Positions 38,543 through 47,343 of a stretch of 64,000 nucleotides of DNA are shown here, in pieces. The DNA is taken from positions 124,001 through 188,000 of the forward strand of contig JAEYPT010000007.1 of the NCBI GenBank assembly GCA_023410445.1. Reading direction: 5' to 3'. How positions within the stretch are numbered: the first letter of the stretch is position 1; each line of letters starts with the position of its first letter. The stretch comes from Bacillota bacterium (GTDB lineage Bacteria; Bacillota; Clostridia; Oscillospirales; Acutalibacteraceae). The notes beneath the pieces were generated by a model. The model made no database searches, was not told the origin of the DNA, and saw only the letters and a list, made by a program, of their open reading frames with translations. A program made the position numbers and the translations under genes.

Positions 38543-38572
38543 TTGAATGAATCTTGGTTATTTCTACATAAA
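38543..38572 (+). promoter_or_regulatory. Weak promoter candidate before cooS
   Basis: TTGAAT with a 16-bp spacer to TACATA, about 40 bp before the cooS start. Both boxes deviate from consensus. Confidence 0.35.
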
Positions 38573-38610
38573 TCGGTGAAAATAGCATCATCAAAAACAG
38601 GAGGTTAAGC

Positions 38611-40524
38611 ATGGATGAAGCTATTCGCGAAAAAACGCAGGGGCGGGTAAGTTACCATGATTCCGTGGAGGAAATGCTGCAAAAGATCCGAAAGGACGGG
38701 CTTTCCAACGCTTTCGACCGGTATGCGCTGCAGGAAAAGATTCGATGCAAATTCTGTCTGGAGGGCCTGAGCTGCCAGCTTTGCTCCGACGGACCCTGTA
38801 GGATCAGTGAAAAAGGCGGTCAGGAGAAGGGCGTCTGTGGCATAGGCCCGGACGCAATGGCGATGAGAACGCTGCTCCTGCATAATATTATGGGTGCCGG
38901 AACCTACAGCCATCATGCCTACGAAGCATTCCGGACGCTTCGCGAGACCGCGAACGGGAAAACCTGTTTTCAGATCAAAGACCCCGCTAAGTTGAAATGG
39001 ATGTGCGGAAAGGTCGGAATCAACACCAGTCAAAGCGACAATCTAATGGCGGAGCAGCTTGCCGATCTTTTGAATGACGAAATGTCGAAAGGCCCGGACT
39101 GCCCCAGCGTCATGGTGGAAGCATTCGCTCCGAAAAAGCGCAAAGACGTCTGGCGTAAGCTCAATATCTATCCGTCGGGAGTTGTGCACGAAGAGCAGAA
39201 CTGCGTTGCCAGCTGCCTGACGAACGTCGACGGCGATTACGTTTCGCTTGCCAAAAAGGCACTGCGGTTGGGGCTTGCAACCATTTACACCGCTCAGATC
39301 GGTCTTGAAATGGTTCAGGACATCTTATACGGAACGCCGACACCGCATGAAGTTAATACTGACCTGGGAATCATGGACGCCGACTACGCCAATATTGTCT
39401 TTAACGGGCATCAGCCATGGGTGGGAGTTGCAACGCTGCAAAAGGCAAAGCTGCCGGAGATTCAGCAGAAAGCGAAAGACGCGGGGGCCAAGGGCCTGCG
39501 GATCGTCGGCTCCATTGAAACGGGGCAGGAACTGTTACAGAGGTTCCCCGTGGACGATGTCTTTACCGGATTAATGGGCGATTGGTTAACCATTGAACCG
39601 CTGTTGGCGACCGGTACGGTGGATGTTCTAGCCATGGATGAAAACTGTTCCCCGCCGGCAATGGACCAATACGCGGAAAAATATCAGGCCGCGCTCGTCA
39701 GCATCAGCTCGATCATCGGGGTTCCCGGACTTAGTCAGTTCATGCCCTATCATCCGCAGGACGCGGATAAAATGGCGGACAGCCTGATTACTTTGGCCAT
39801 TGAGAACTTTAAAAAACGGCACGGCACAATCACGCCTACCGTTCCGAAAAAAATACAAAAAGCGATCGCAGGGTTTTCGACCGAGGCGGTGTTGAGCGCG
39901 CTGGGAAACCAGCTCGATCCTCTGGTCGAAGTCATCAAGGCGGGTAAAATCAAGGGCGTTGTCGCCCTTGCAAGCTGTTCGACGCTACGAAACGGCCCGC
40001 AGGATTGGAATACCGTTAACTTGACGAAGGAACTGATTAAAAAGGACCTGCTGGTTGTCAGCTGCGGATGCGGCAACCACGCGCTTGAGGTGGCGGGGCT
40101 CTGTGACCTTTGCGCGAAGGACCTTGCGGGGCCTGGCCTGAATGAGGTTTGCGGCATGCTGAAAATTCCCCCTGTATTGAGCTTCGGCACCTGTACCGAT
40201 ACCGGCAGAATTTCGATGCTTGTCACCGCGCTGGCCGATTTTCTGGATGTTGACGTGCCTCAGCTTCCGATTGCCGTCACGGCTCCGGAATGGATGGAAC
40301 AAAAAGCAACGATCGACGGCGTTTTTGCAGTTGCATACGGGGCGTACACACATCTGTCTCCCACACCGTTTATCACCGGGGCGCCGCAATTAGTTAAGCT
40401 ACTGACTCAGGACATCGAATCCCTTACAGGAGGAAAAGTTGCTTTGGGGGATGATCCGGTTCAGGTCGCAAACGATATGGAAGCGCATATCAATCTGAAA
40501 CGAAAAGCGTTGGGCCTTAATTAA
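38611..40524 (+). CDS. cooS: Anaerobic Ni-Fe carbon monoxide dehydrogenase catalytic subunit
   Basis: A 637-residue enzyme that interconverts CO and CO2 with electrons from ferredoxin. The B/D-cluster cysteines are at residues 46, 49, 55, 58, 63 and 76 (CKFCLEGLSCQLCSDGPC, then GVC). C-cluster regions are visible: VHEEQNCVASCLTN, VFNGHQPWVG, ASCSTLRNGP, VVSCGCGNHALEVAGLCD and SFGTCTDTGR. ATG 38611 has AGGAGG. No cooC, cooF, hydrogenase or acetyl-CoA synthase gene lies nearby, so it is a free-standing CODH. Its role may be CO detoxification or redox balance. Confidence 0.95.
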   Translation: MDEAIREKTQGRVSYHDSVEEMLQKIRKDGLSNAFDRYALQEKIRCKFCLEGLSCQLCSDGPCRISEKGGQEKGVCGIGPDAMAMRTLLLHNIMGAGTYSHHAYEAFRTLRETANGKTCFQIKDPAKLKWMCGKVGINTSQSDNLMAEQLADLLNDEMSKGPDCPSVMVEAFAPKKRKDVWRKLNIYPSGVVHEEQNCVASCLTNVDGDYVSLAKKALRLGLATIYTAQIGLEMVQDILYGTPTPHEVNTDLGIMDADYANIVFNGHQPWVGVATLQKAKLPEIQQKAKDAGAKGLRIVGSIETGQELLQRFPVDDVFTGLMGDWLTIEPLLATGTVDVLAMDENCSPPAMDQYAEKYQAALVSISSIIGVPGLSQFMPYHPQDADKMADSLITLAIENFKKRHGTITPTVPKKIQKAIAGFSTEAVLSALGNQLDPLVEVIKAGKIKGVVALASCSTLRNGPQDWNTVNLTKELIKKDLLVVSCGCGNHALEVAGLCDLCAKDLAGPGLNEVCGMLKIPPVLSFGTCTDTGRISMLVTALADFLDVDVPQLPIAVTAPEWMEQKATIDGVFAVAYGAYTHLSPTPFITGAPQLVKLLTQDIESLTGGKVALGDDPVQVANDMEAHINLKRKALGLN

Positions 40525-40534
40525 GAAACCGAGT

Positions 40535-40574
40535 CAAAAGATGCTCCGCCCAAAACAGGACGGAGCATCTTTTG
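40535..40574. terminator. Bidirectional intrinsic terminator after cooS
   Basis: A 14-bp stem (40535-40548 / 40561-40574) with 12-base loop; CAAAAG and CTTTTG ends serve both cooS and the convergent lipoprotein gene. Confidence 0.88.
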
Positions 40575-40577
40575 CGC

Positions 40578-41291
40578 TTACTTCTTCACGGGGATCAGTT
40601 TATTCTGTGTAAGGTCCAATTTATAATAGGAACGAGGATTCGTTTTTTCCTCTCCTACTTCTTTCAGCTGAAAGCAGGTATATAAAATATATCCATCTTT
40701 ATATTCAGCGGTGACAGAGGAGCTTCCGTTAATCTCATGGCTGATATTTAAATTCGCGTTATATACGATAAAGGGATCGGTGCTGCATACTTTTGTCCGT
40801 TGCGAACCATCCAGTCTTACTTTGTCGATTTCATTCAAATCCGGAAGGAAGTAAACCCAATCACCGGCTACGCAGGGAGCTTCCTCAACGTCTTTCACGA
40901 TAATCTTGTCATTGGAACCGTCTTTTTTCTTAACATGAAGGTGATGATCGTTATCGATATAAGCTACCCACACGGGATTGGCCTGCAAACTTGTGCTTTC
41001 CGCTTGGGAAACGGCCTTCGCAGCAGAAGAAGCGCTTTTCACTGCTTTTGAACTGGAACGCTCGCTTATGGAAGATAGTAGGGAGCTTCCATGACCGGCG
41101 GGAAACGATGAGGAGGAAAGCACCGGTGAAGCGGAGGATGACGAGGGTATCTGTAAAGAGGCCGAAGAACGGTCAAGCTCTGTCGAACTGACTTCGGAAC
41201 TTGCTGCGCTTTCTCCGCTTTGCATGCTGCATCCCGCCGTGGTGACGAGCAGAAGCGATATACAAAGAAGAGTTAATTTGCAATGCTTCAT
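40578..41291 (-). CDS. Serine-rich lipoprotein with C-terminal beta-propeller-like segment
   Basis: A 237-residue protein. The signal peptide ends in a lipobox TTAGC (Cys21). Then comes a ~75-residue Ser/Ala-rich linker, like a cell-wall spacer, and a C-terminal domain with WVAYIDNDHHLHVKKKDG, GDWVYFLPDLNEIDKVRLDGSQRTKVC and DGYILYTCF. These YxL-x-D/N-G repeats recall DUF5050/TolB-like blades, but only about two and a half are present. ATG 41291 has GGAGG. It lies 43 bp after an EFR1 gene. Confidence 0.75.
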   Translation of the reverse strand: MKHCKLTLLCISLLLVTTAGCSMQSGESAASSEVSSTELDRSSASLQIPSSSSASPVLSSSSFPAGHGSSLLSSISERSSSKAVKSASSAAKAVSQAESTSLQANPVWVAYIDNDHHLHVKKKDGSNDKIIVKDVEEAPCVAGDWVYFLPDLNEIDKVRLDGSQRTKVCSTDPFIVYNANLNISHEINGSSSVTAEYKDGYILYTCFQLKEVGEEKTNPRSYYKLDLTQNKLIPVKK

Positions 41292-41334
41292 ATAAAAATT
41301 CCTCCGTTCCGAAACAATTCTCCGCAAACTCCGA

Positions 41335-42090
41335 TTATTCATTCGGGAAGACATAGCGGCCCCGTTCCGCGGTATGGGCTCCGTATTGAATTGCCTTTGC
41401 GGGACAGCGGTTAATGCAGGCTAAGCATTGCGTACAGCGTTTGCCCCATACGGGCTTTTCTTTTACGGTAATGGTATGAACGGGGCATAGCTTTTCACAA
41501 AGGCCGCAGTGGGTGCAGGCATCGGTTGCGTAGAAATTTTTTGTACTTCTGCCAAAGGAGTTAAAGAGAGGATTAATAATGGAAGTATGGAGGAATGGTT
41601 TACCGCCGGGGATCAGCTGGAAAACGCCGGTCTGCTTTTTTTCAATGACGTCATTGATTGTCTTGATCGTTTCTTCCGCACGTTTCACAATCTTTGTGGC
41701 TTCATCTTTGGAGCAGATATCTGCGCCGGTGACGTAATTGCTCGGCATGAGGACGGAAAAAGCGCTGTCAAGAGTCAGACCCTTCGCGCTGAGCGCCTTT
41801 TGGAGAAGAGGCGTGGCGTTTCCTTCATTGCCCGCGCAGGTGCTGATGGAGAACACGTAAGGTTTTTCACAGGTGATTTTCATTTTTTTAATGAAGTCCA
41901 GGACGATTTTGGGCGGAGCCCATGCGTAGATCGGATAGACAAACCCGATCCGTTCGCCCATTTTTAATTGGTATTCAAGCTTTCCCTTATCCAATTCTTT
42001 TGCAATCGATACGGGGAGCTCGCCCTGTGCCTTTGCAATTTCTGAAGCAACGTGGAACGAGTTTCCCGTCCCTGAGAAATAAAAAATCAT
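41335..42090 (-). CDS. EFR1 family ferrodoxin (flavodoxin-like plus two 4Fe-4S clusters)
   Basis: A 251-residue electron carrier of anaerobes. The N-terminal flavodoxin fold starts FYFSGTGNSFHVA (FMN phosphate loop). The C-terminus holds CTHCGLCEKLCPVHTI and CTQCLACINRCPAKAI, a 2[4Fe-4S] ferredoxin. EFR1 is the family name used for this fusion. ATG 42090 has AAAGGAG. It lies 46 bp after a TetR regulator whose promoter is embedded in a perfect palindrome, so that regulator probably controls it. Confidence 0.92.
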   Translation of the reverse strand: MIFYFSGTGNSFHVASEIAKAQGELPVSIAKELDKGKLEYQLKMGERIGFVYPIYAWAPPKIVLDFIKKMKITCEKPYVFSISTCAGNEGNATPLLQKALSAKGLTLDSAFSVLMPSNYVTGADICSKDEATKIVKRAEETIKTINDVIEKKQTGVFQLIPGGKPFLHTSIINPLFNSFGRSTKNFYATDACTHCGLCEKLCPVHTITVKEKPVWGKRCTQCLACINRCPAKAIQYGAHTAERGRYVFPNE

Positions 42091-42136
42091 TTGTCTCTGC
42101 TCCTTTAAAATCGATTTGTTAACTCACGTTTTCCAG

Positions 42137-42736
42137 TCATGGGGCGCTGTCCGGATTCGGTTTTTCCTTTCGGGTGGTGAGCTGTCCCAATACTTCGTGC
42201 CAGCTGCCGGAATATTGAATTCCTTTTGTGGAGAGCAGTGAGGCGACGCCGTGCACCGACGACCACAGCGCGGCCAGCCTTTCTTTATTGTTCTCTTCAG
42301 GAAAACCCTGACTGCGAAAAAGCTGATAGGCCGTCGTGCGGAACAGGGCAAACGGAGGGTAATCATCCGGACTTTCCTGATCCATATTTATTTTCAGGCC
42401 GCTATGATAGAATAGAAATTGAAAATACTGCGGATTTTCCGCAAAAAAATCGATGTAGGCGATGCCAAGGAGCTTGGTTGCCTGGGGATTTTCTTCCTGA
42501 CCGCGGATGGACGCGCGAAGCTTCTCCATAAAATGTTCCGTAACATGCTGCCCCATTGCGGCGATCAGATCGTCTACACTGTTGAAATGGCTGTATGGCG
42601 CCGCATTGCTGACGTTACATTTTGCGGCAACCTTTCGGAGAGAAAATCCGCTTAGCCCTTCTTCATTGATGAGCGAAATGCCGGCTTCAATCAATTCGTT
42701 TTTTAAATTGCCATGGTGGTAAGGTTTATCGGTCAC
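42137..42736 (-). CDS. TetR/AcrR family regulator
   Basis: A 199-residue regulator. The HTH is YHHGNLKNELIEAGISLINEEGLSGFSLRKVAAKCNVSNAAPYSHFNSVDDL, of the type with a C-terminal WHG/TetR_C_33-like domain. GTG 42736 is preferred because AGAGGTG lies upstream and the longer ATG start (42784) would sit inside the operator palindrome. Followed by the EFR1 gene, its likely target along with itself. Confidence 0.9.
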   Translation of the reverse strand: MTDKPYHHGNLKNELIEAGISLINEEGLSGFSLRKVAAKCNVSNAAPYSHFNSVDDLIAAMGQHVTEHFMEKLRASIRGQEENPQATKLLGIAYIDFFAENPQYFQFLFYHSGLKINMDQESPDDYPPFALFRTTAYQLFRSQGFPEENNKERLAALWSSVHGVASLLSTKGIQYSGSWHEVLGQLTTRKEKPNPDSAP

Positions 42737-42754
42737 GTTGCGGACACCTCTTTT

Positions 42755-42805
42755 AATCTTTACACTGGTAAGATTATAACGCACAATCTTACCAGTGTAA
42801 AGATT
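42755..42805. promoter_or_regulatory. Perfect 21-bp inverted repeat: operator with embedded promoter
   Basis: Arms 42755-42775 and 42785-42805 are perfect complements around 9 bases; each arm contains TTACACTGGTAA or its complement, itself nearly palindromic. The minus-strand promoter TTTACA (42801-42796), 17 bp, TATAAT (42778-42773) lies wholly within it: -35 in one arm, -10 at the loop. Two repressor dimers would cover both boxes. Confidence 0.8.
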
Positions 42806-42913
42806 GTTGTAAAAATTTTTTTGAATCTCAAGCTTTTGATTACTGATTCAGGTAAATAATGATCGGTTCCATCGATTCCGAAAACTATTCTGACTATATG
42901 AAGAAATAAAAAG

Positions 42914-42964
42914 CCCTTGATACAATAAAATGCGGTCTGATGGCTGCAAATATAGTATCAAGGG
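42914..42964 (-). terminator. Terminator of the YesN/YesM/ABC-like operon
   Basis: CCCTTGATAC (42914-42923) and GTATCAAGGG (42955-42964) form a perfect 10-bp stem with a 31-base loop; on the minus strand GGGCTTTTTATTT follows. It lies just after the ABC-like gene. Confidence 0.7.
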
Positions 42965-43007
42965 ACATGGCAAACAAACAGAATGGTAGGAAAGCTGTAA
43001 GTTTCCG

Positions 43008-44462
43008 CTATTTGAACGGCTGTTCAAAGTATGGGGCTTCGCTCAACTGCTTTCCTTTTAGAATATCCACCGTTTCACCGTCAAATTTGTCCGTCGTATA
43101 GTAATTGGAAGTAACGATGATAACCGTAATTCCCCGTTCTAGATACTGGTGAATCATATCGATGGCTCTTTCCCTCATGTAAATGTCCACATCGGTAAAA
43201 GGATTGATGCAGACAATGATTTTTGGGAAATATAAAAGCCATTTGTAATAGGCAATCTGCAGGAGAGTATAGGATTTCTGGTTTTTGACTGTAGTATTTT
43301 GAGCGATCTTCCCGATTCGCTTTTTTACCTGCTTTATAATGCTTTCCGAGTATTTTGGAAACATCCAGAAATTCCTTATCTTTTCTCCGCACGGAATCCC
43401 CAGGTTCTCAACAACGCTCATGTTATGGAAAAGCATGCTGTCGCATGCGCATTCCTCAATAAAGCAAACGCCTTGATGAATGGCAGAATAAACGCTTTTT
43501 GCGTCATAGAATCCATCCCGGTAATAGATGGAACCGCCCGAAGGCTTCAGTTCCCCCTTTAGCAGGTCAACAATATGCGCGCAGCTCAGATCGTCAAAAC
43601 AATGAATTTTCAGAAGCTCTCCCTGATTCACCGAAAAACTGATATTCTCCAGTGTGGAGGTGGAAACATTTTCAAAACGCATAATCGGGCGATCATATTT
43701 ATCAAATTTCAGAATATTTCTCTTCATGTTCAGCTTCATGGTGTTTTCGTTAAAGTATAATCGGCGGGTAATCGTCTGAATATCTTCCGTATCCGAATCG
43801 ATCAACGAGATCGTTTTATTGCTTTTGATTGCGGTAACCCGGTCGATTTTTTTTACGTATTCGTCTTCAAAGCTGATTGCGACCAAAAAGGTCATGTCAA
43901 ACCGCTGCAGTTTAAAAAGAACTGAAAAGATATCTTCGATATCTTTTTTTTGCAGATAGCCCGACAGGTCGTCTAGAATAACCAGTTTCTTTTTTTCCAC
44001 ATAGGCCCGCATGAGTTCCACGATGATTCGGTCCTTTGAAGTGAGCTCCGACGGTTTCTGCCCATAGGGCAGATCAATCTTCAGCCGTTCGTTCAGATCC
44101 CAGAACAACTTTTCGTATTTGGATTTGCGGACAAAATAGTTGGAATCGGAAAAAAGAAAAATGTTTTCCGGAATGGAAAAACTGTTGACTAGCTTGCTCT
44201 TTTTATCAATCAGGGTGACCATAGAGGGAAGAAGATGCGCGGAACGGTAAAGCGGAACCCGTTTTTCATTAACAAAAAAGCGGCCGGATTCCAACTCCAG
44301 CTCACCCAATAGAAATTCGTTCAAATACCGTTTCGTCTGAATATCGTCGTAGATAATACCCGCGATTTCATTCATGAAGATCCGCAGATACAAGCCGTCA
44401 AATATGACGGAGCTGTTTTTGCTCAGCTTTCCGTTTTCCACAGAGAATAATTCCTGTTTCAT
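43008..44462 (-). CDS. Twin-domain ABC ATPase-like protein with lost P-loops
   Basis: A 484-residue soluble protein with the length and two-domain plan of sugar-importer ATPases (MglA/RbsA). Both Walker A motifs are gone: the second domain reads NISFSVNQGELLKIHCFDDLSCAHIVDLLKGEL where GxxGxGKS should be. Walker B-like strands remain (VILDDLSGYLQKKDIE; IIVCINPFTDVD) but lack the catalytic glutamate, and no LSGGQ is visible. ATG 44462 has AGAGGA and follows the histidine kinase by 16 bp. It may be a regulatory pseudo-ATPase in sugar sensing; this is inference. Confidence 0.75.
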   Translation of the reverse strand: MKQELFSVENGKLSKNSSVIFDGLYLRIFMNEIAGIIYDDIQTKRYLNEFLLGELELESGRFFVNEKRVPLYRSAHLLPSMVTLIDKKSKLVNSFSIPENIFLFSDSNYFVRKSKYEKLFWDLNERLKIDLPYGQKPSELTSKDRIIVELMRAYVEKKKLVILDDLSGYLQKKDIEDIFSVLFKLQRFDMTFLVAISFEDEYVKKIDRVTAIKSNKTISLIDSDTEDIQTITRRLYFNENTMKLNMKRNILKFDKYDRPIMRFENVSTSTLENISFSVNQGELLKIHCFDDLSCAHIVDLLKGELKPSGGSIYYRDGFYDAKSVYSAIHQGVCFIEECACDSMLFHNMSVVENLGIPCGEKIRNFWMFPKYSESIIKQVKKRIGKIAQNTTVKNQKSYTLLQIAYYKWLLYFPKIIVCINPFTDVDIYMRERAIDMIHQYLERGITVIIVTSNYYTTDKFDGETVDILKGKQLSEAPYFEQPFK

Positions 44463-44478
44463 AGCCGTCCTCTTGCCG

Positions 44479-45507
44479 TTACCGATTGATGGGAATCTTG
44501 ATCCGTACATCCGTACCCAAACCGCTGATGCTGTAGATATGGAACCCGTAGTTTTCCCCGAACAGGAGTTTGATTCGCCGTGCCACGTTGACGAGCGCAA
44601 TGCCGCCCTTCTGTTCGGGAGCATCGCTGGAGCCGGACATGGCAACGTGTTCGATTTTATAATTGATTTCGCTCAGCTTGTCCTCCGGAATCCCGATGCC
44701 GTTGTCATGAATGCTGATCAGAAGGTTGTTCTCCGTCATATCAAGGCTGATATGGATGCACCCGCCCTCGGCTTTTGATTCCAGTCCGTGAAAGATTGCG
44801 TTTTCAATAAATGGCTGAAGGGTCAGCTTGGGCATCTTCAGGGAAAGAATATCGCCGATTTCCGAACCGTCAACTTCCATCGCGAATTTTTCACCGAAGC
44901 GGTATTGCTGAATTTTAAAATAACTTTCAACGTTGTCCAGTTCGTCCTGTACGGTAACAAGACTGCTGGTATCGGTGATGGTATAGCGAAAGAACGTCGC
45001 AAGGGCTTCCGTCGTATTTGCAATGCTGTCAATGCCCGCGCACAGAGCGTCGCTGCGGATTGCCTCAAGGGTGTTGTACAAAAAGTGAGGATTAATCTGA
45101 TTCTGCAAGGCAAGCAGCTCCGCCTGCTTGGTGGAAAGCTTAATCATGCTTTTTTGGTCCAGCAGAGAATCAACGTGCCGCAGCACATCCTGCTGCTCGT
45201 CAAAAATGAGAGCTTGATCTTCCATCAATTCCTGATAGACTTCGTTCTGCGTAAATTTTTGAAACAATGCCCGCGTGTGCAGGTAGGGGTCGATCAAAAC
45301 CTTCTGAACCAGAAAGGCGATGGCACCCGCCGCCGCCGCATAAATCACAATCAGGGAAAAAAGCGTATCTCCGGTAATCACGTTATAAAAATATCCGGTT
45401 GCCGTAAAGGCGGCAGCAGCGAAAAACAGCGCTGCGATCAGCAGCCGGATGATAAAAATGGCGCGGGTTCCAAATACCTTGTTATGTTTCGTCAGATTTT
45501 TATCCAT
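44479..45507 (-). CDS. YesM/LytS-type sensor histidine kinase
   Basis: A 342-residue kinase. Two N-terminal helices (~15-65) are followed by the PF06580-type phospho-acceptor region ALQNQINPHFLYNTLEAIRSDALC (His in NPHFLYN) and an HATPase with PFIENAIFHGLE, IHDNGIGIP and GGIALVNVARRI. There is almost no extracellular domain, so it may need a partner to sense sugar. ATG 45507 overlaps the regulator stop (ATGGATAA); an upstream GTG at 45525 is possible. Confidence 0.9.
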   Translation of the reverse strand: MDKNLTKHNKVFGTRAIFIIRLLIAALFFAAAAFTATGYFYNVITGDTLFSLIVIYAAAAGAIAFLVQKVLIDPYLHTRALFQKFTQNEVYQELMEDQALIFDEQQDVLRHVDSLLDQKSMIKLSTKQAELLALQNQINPHFLYNTLEAIRSDALCAGIDSIANTTEALATFFRYTITDTSSLVTVQDELDNVESYFKIQQYRFGEKFAMEVDGSEIGDILSLKMPKLTLQPFIENAIFHGLESKAEGGCIHISLDMTENNLLISIHDNGIGIPEDKLSEINYKIEHVAMSGSSDAPEQKGGIALVNVARRIKLLFGENYGFHIYSISGLGTDVRIKIPINR

Positions 45508-47113
45508 ATAATTTTCTATACTCACTCGGGTTGATTCCCGTCAGCTTTTTAAACAGCTTCGAAAAATATTTCAGATCGTTATAGCCGACTTCCTCCGCAA
45601 CGTCCGCAACGTCCATATCGGTTGAAATCAGGTAGAGTTTTGCGTTTTTAATGCGAAGCTCCGTGAGATATTCCGAAAAGTTTTTACCCGTTTCCTTTTT
45701 GAAAAACACGGAAAAATAGGTCGGATTAAACCCGATGTGGTCGCTCACGTTTTCCAGCGTCAGATTCTGATTGTAATTGTCGTTGATATACTGCTTTGCC
45801 AAACGGATCGGCTTTTTTTCCGCAACTTTTTTCTGGTTGGCGAAATTCTGGTACTTGCTGATGATGTCGTTCTCCAGATAATGAAACAGCTCGTCATAAG
45901 TCAGAATGCTGCCGATTTTGCGCTTGCTCTCGTCCAGATCGAACTTCTGGAAATAAACGTCGTAATTTTTCGAGCCGTACTGAAACGTCTCAATCAGCTC
46001 CAGACAACAGTCGTAGATTAATTTGGAATCCGACTGAACACTGGCAAGCTGCTCCTTTAACGAATGGATGTAGGATAGAATGGCGTTTACATCCATCCGC
46101 TCTTGAGCGGCAATCAGATCGTTTCTGGTTTTTATGTCAATAAAATCGGAGACTTTTTTCCCGGAGGGCTGAATCGCGGTGTATTCAAAAACAGATTGCT
46201 TTGCGTCCGAAAAGCGGCCCAGAAGGGCTTGGTCGGCCTCTTTGTAGCTCGCTACGGTCTGATTCAAATCGCCGTAGGTTTTTCCGATTCCGGAGATCAG
46301 CACCGTATTGGAGAACAATTCCGACAGGATGTTGAGCTTTATTTTGCTGAACTGTTTCTTGATCGAAACCAGCTGTTCTTCGTCACAGTTCAAAAGACAG
46401 ATCACGGAACTGCCGAAAAAGGCGACAATCAATTCATAGCAGGCTCCGCTCAGCATTTCCTGAATCATTTCCTGTAATTTGGAGGACAGAAACTCAATGG
46501 ACTCTTTGATATCCGCTTCCTTTTTTACGAAAAGCTGAAAACAGACGACGGTAAAAAGACCCGGTTGAAAATGGCACTGATACAGGCGGTTGATTTCATC
46601 TAAATCAAGCTGAACGTCTGCGTCGGGTTCCTTTTCTTTGGAATAGCTGATGATCCGGTTTAAAAAGTTCTGCTTAATCTTGTCCTTGGCCGTGTCTGCA
46701 AGAAAACGAAGCTGATTTTTTTCCTGTTCGTTGTCAAGGGAAGACTCGTATTTTTCCTTGATCTTTTTTAACGCGTTCTCCAGTTCCTTTTTCTTGATCG
46801 GCTTTAGTAAGTAATCTTCGACCCCGAATTTAATGGCCCTTTTTGCAAAGTCAAATTCGCTGTAGCCGCTGATAATGATAAAGTAAACAGATGGAAATTT
46901 TTCTTTGCATAACTCGATCAGCTCAAGACCGTCATAGTTTGGAATCCGGATATCGGTAATGACGATATCCGGGCGATTTTTGCAGATGGATTCATAAGCC
47001 GCTTTTCCATCGTTAACAATATCCACAACTTCCATGCCCATTGCATTCCAGTCAACGAGATGATTGATCAGCTGGCATATTTTGATTTCATCGTCTACGA
47101 TTAATACCCTCAT
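45500..47113 (-). CDS. YesN-type AraC response regulator
   Basis: A 537-residue regulator. The receiver domain has VLIVDDEIKICQLI and IVITDIRIPNYDGLEL (phospho-Asp), Lys in DYLLKPIKKKEL. A long middle region is followed by the C-terminal AraC HTH pair (ENVSDHIGFNPTYFSVFFKKETGKNFSEYLTELRI; DVADVAEEVGYNDLKYFSKLFKKLTGINPSEYR). ATG 47113 has AGAGGAG. It lies downstream of the mgl/GH genes and likely controls them. Confidence 0.92.
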   Translation of the reverse strand: MRVLIVDDEIKICQLINHLVDWNAMGMEVVDIVNDGKAAYESICKNRPDIVITDIRIPNYDGLELIELCKEKFPSVYFIIISGYSEFDFAKRAIKFGVEDYLLKPIKKKELENALKKIKEKYESSLDNEQEKNQLRFLADTAKDKIKQNFLNRIISYSKEKEPDADVQLDLDEINRLYQCHFQPGLFTVVCFQLFVKKEADIKESIEFLSSKLQEMIQEMLSGACYELIVAFFGSSVICLLNCDEEQLVSIKKQFSKIKLNILSELFSNTVLISGIGKTYGDLNQTVASYKEADQALLGRFSDAKQSVFEYTAIQPSGKKVSDFIDIKTRNDLIAAQERMDVNAILSYIHSLKEQLASVQSDSKLIYDCCLELIETFQYGSKNYDVYFQKFDLDESKRKIGSILTYDELFHYLENDIISKYQNFANQKKVAEKKPIRLAKQYINDNYNQNLTLENVSDHIGFNPTYFSVFFKKETGKNFSEYLTELRIKNAKLYLISTDMDVADVAEEVGYNDLKYFSKLFKKLTGINPSEYRKLYG

Positions 47114-47245
47114 TTTGTACTCCTCTAACATACGATTGTATGCAGTCCTTGAGGTGTGTGATATATTACATATTATAGCGACGGAATGTTGAATTATTTA
47201 TGACAATATAGCATAATTGTAAGCCTTATTTTTCGAAAGCACAAA

Positions 47246-47285
47246 ATTTCGCACTTGCTTCGATGAGAAAAAGCAAGCACGAAAT
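47246..47285. terminator. Terminator between the sugar operon and the YesN operon
   Basis: A 15-bp stem (47246-47260 / 47271-47285) with two wobble pairs; on the minus strand it ends in TTTTG. It lies 58 bp after the GH42 stop. Confidence 0.72.
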
Positions 47286-47343
47286 CTGTAAGGAAATATA
47301 TTGATGAGACTTGTAAACAAATATAAGAATGAAACGATTGCGT

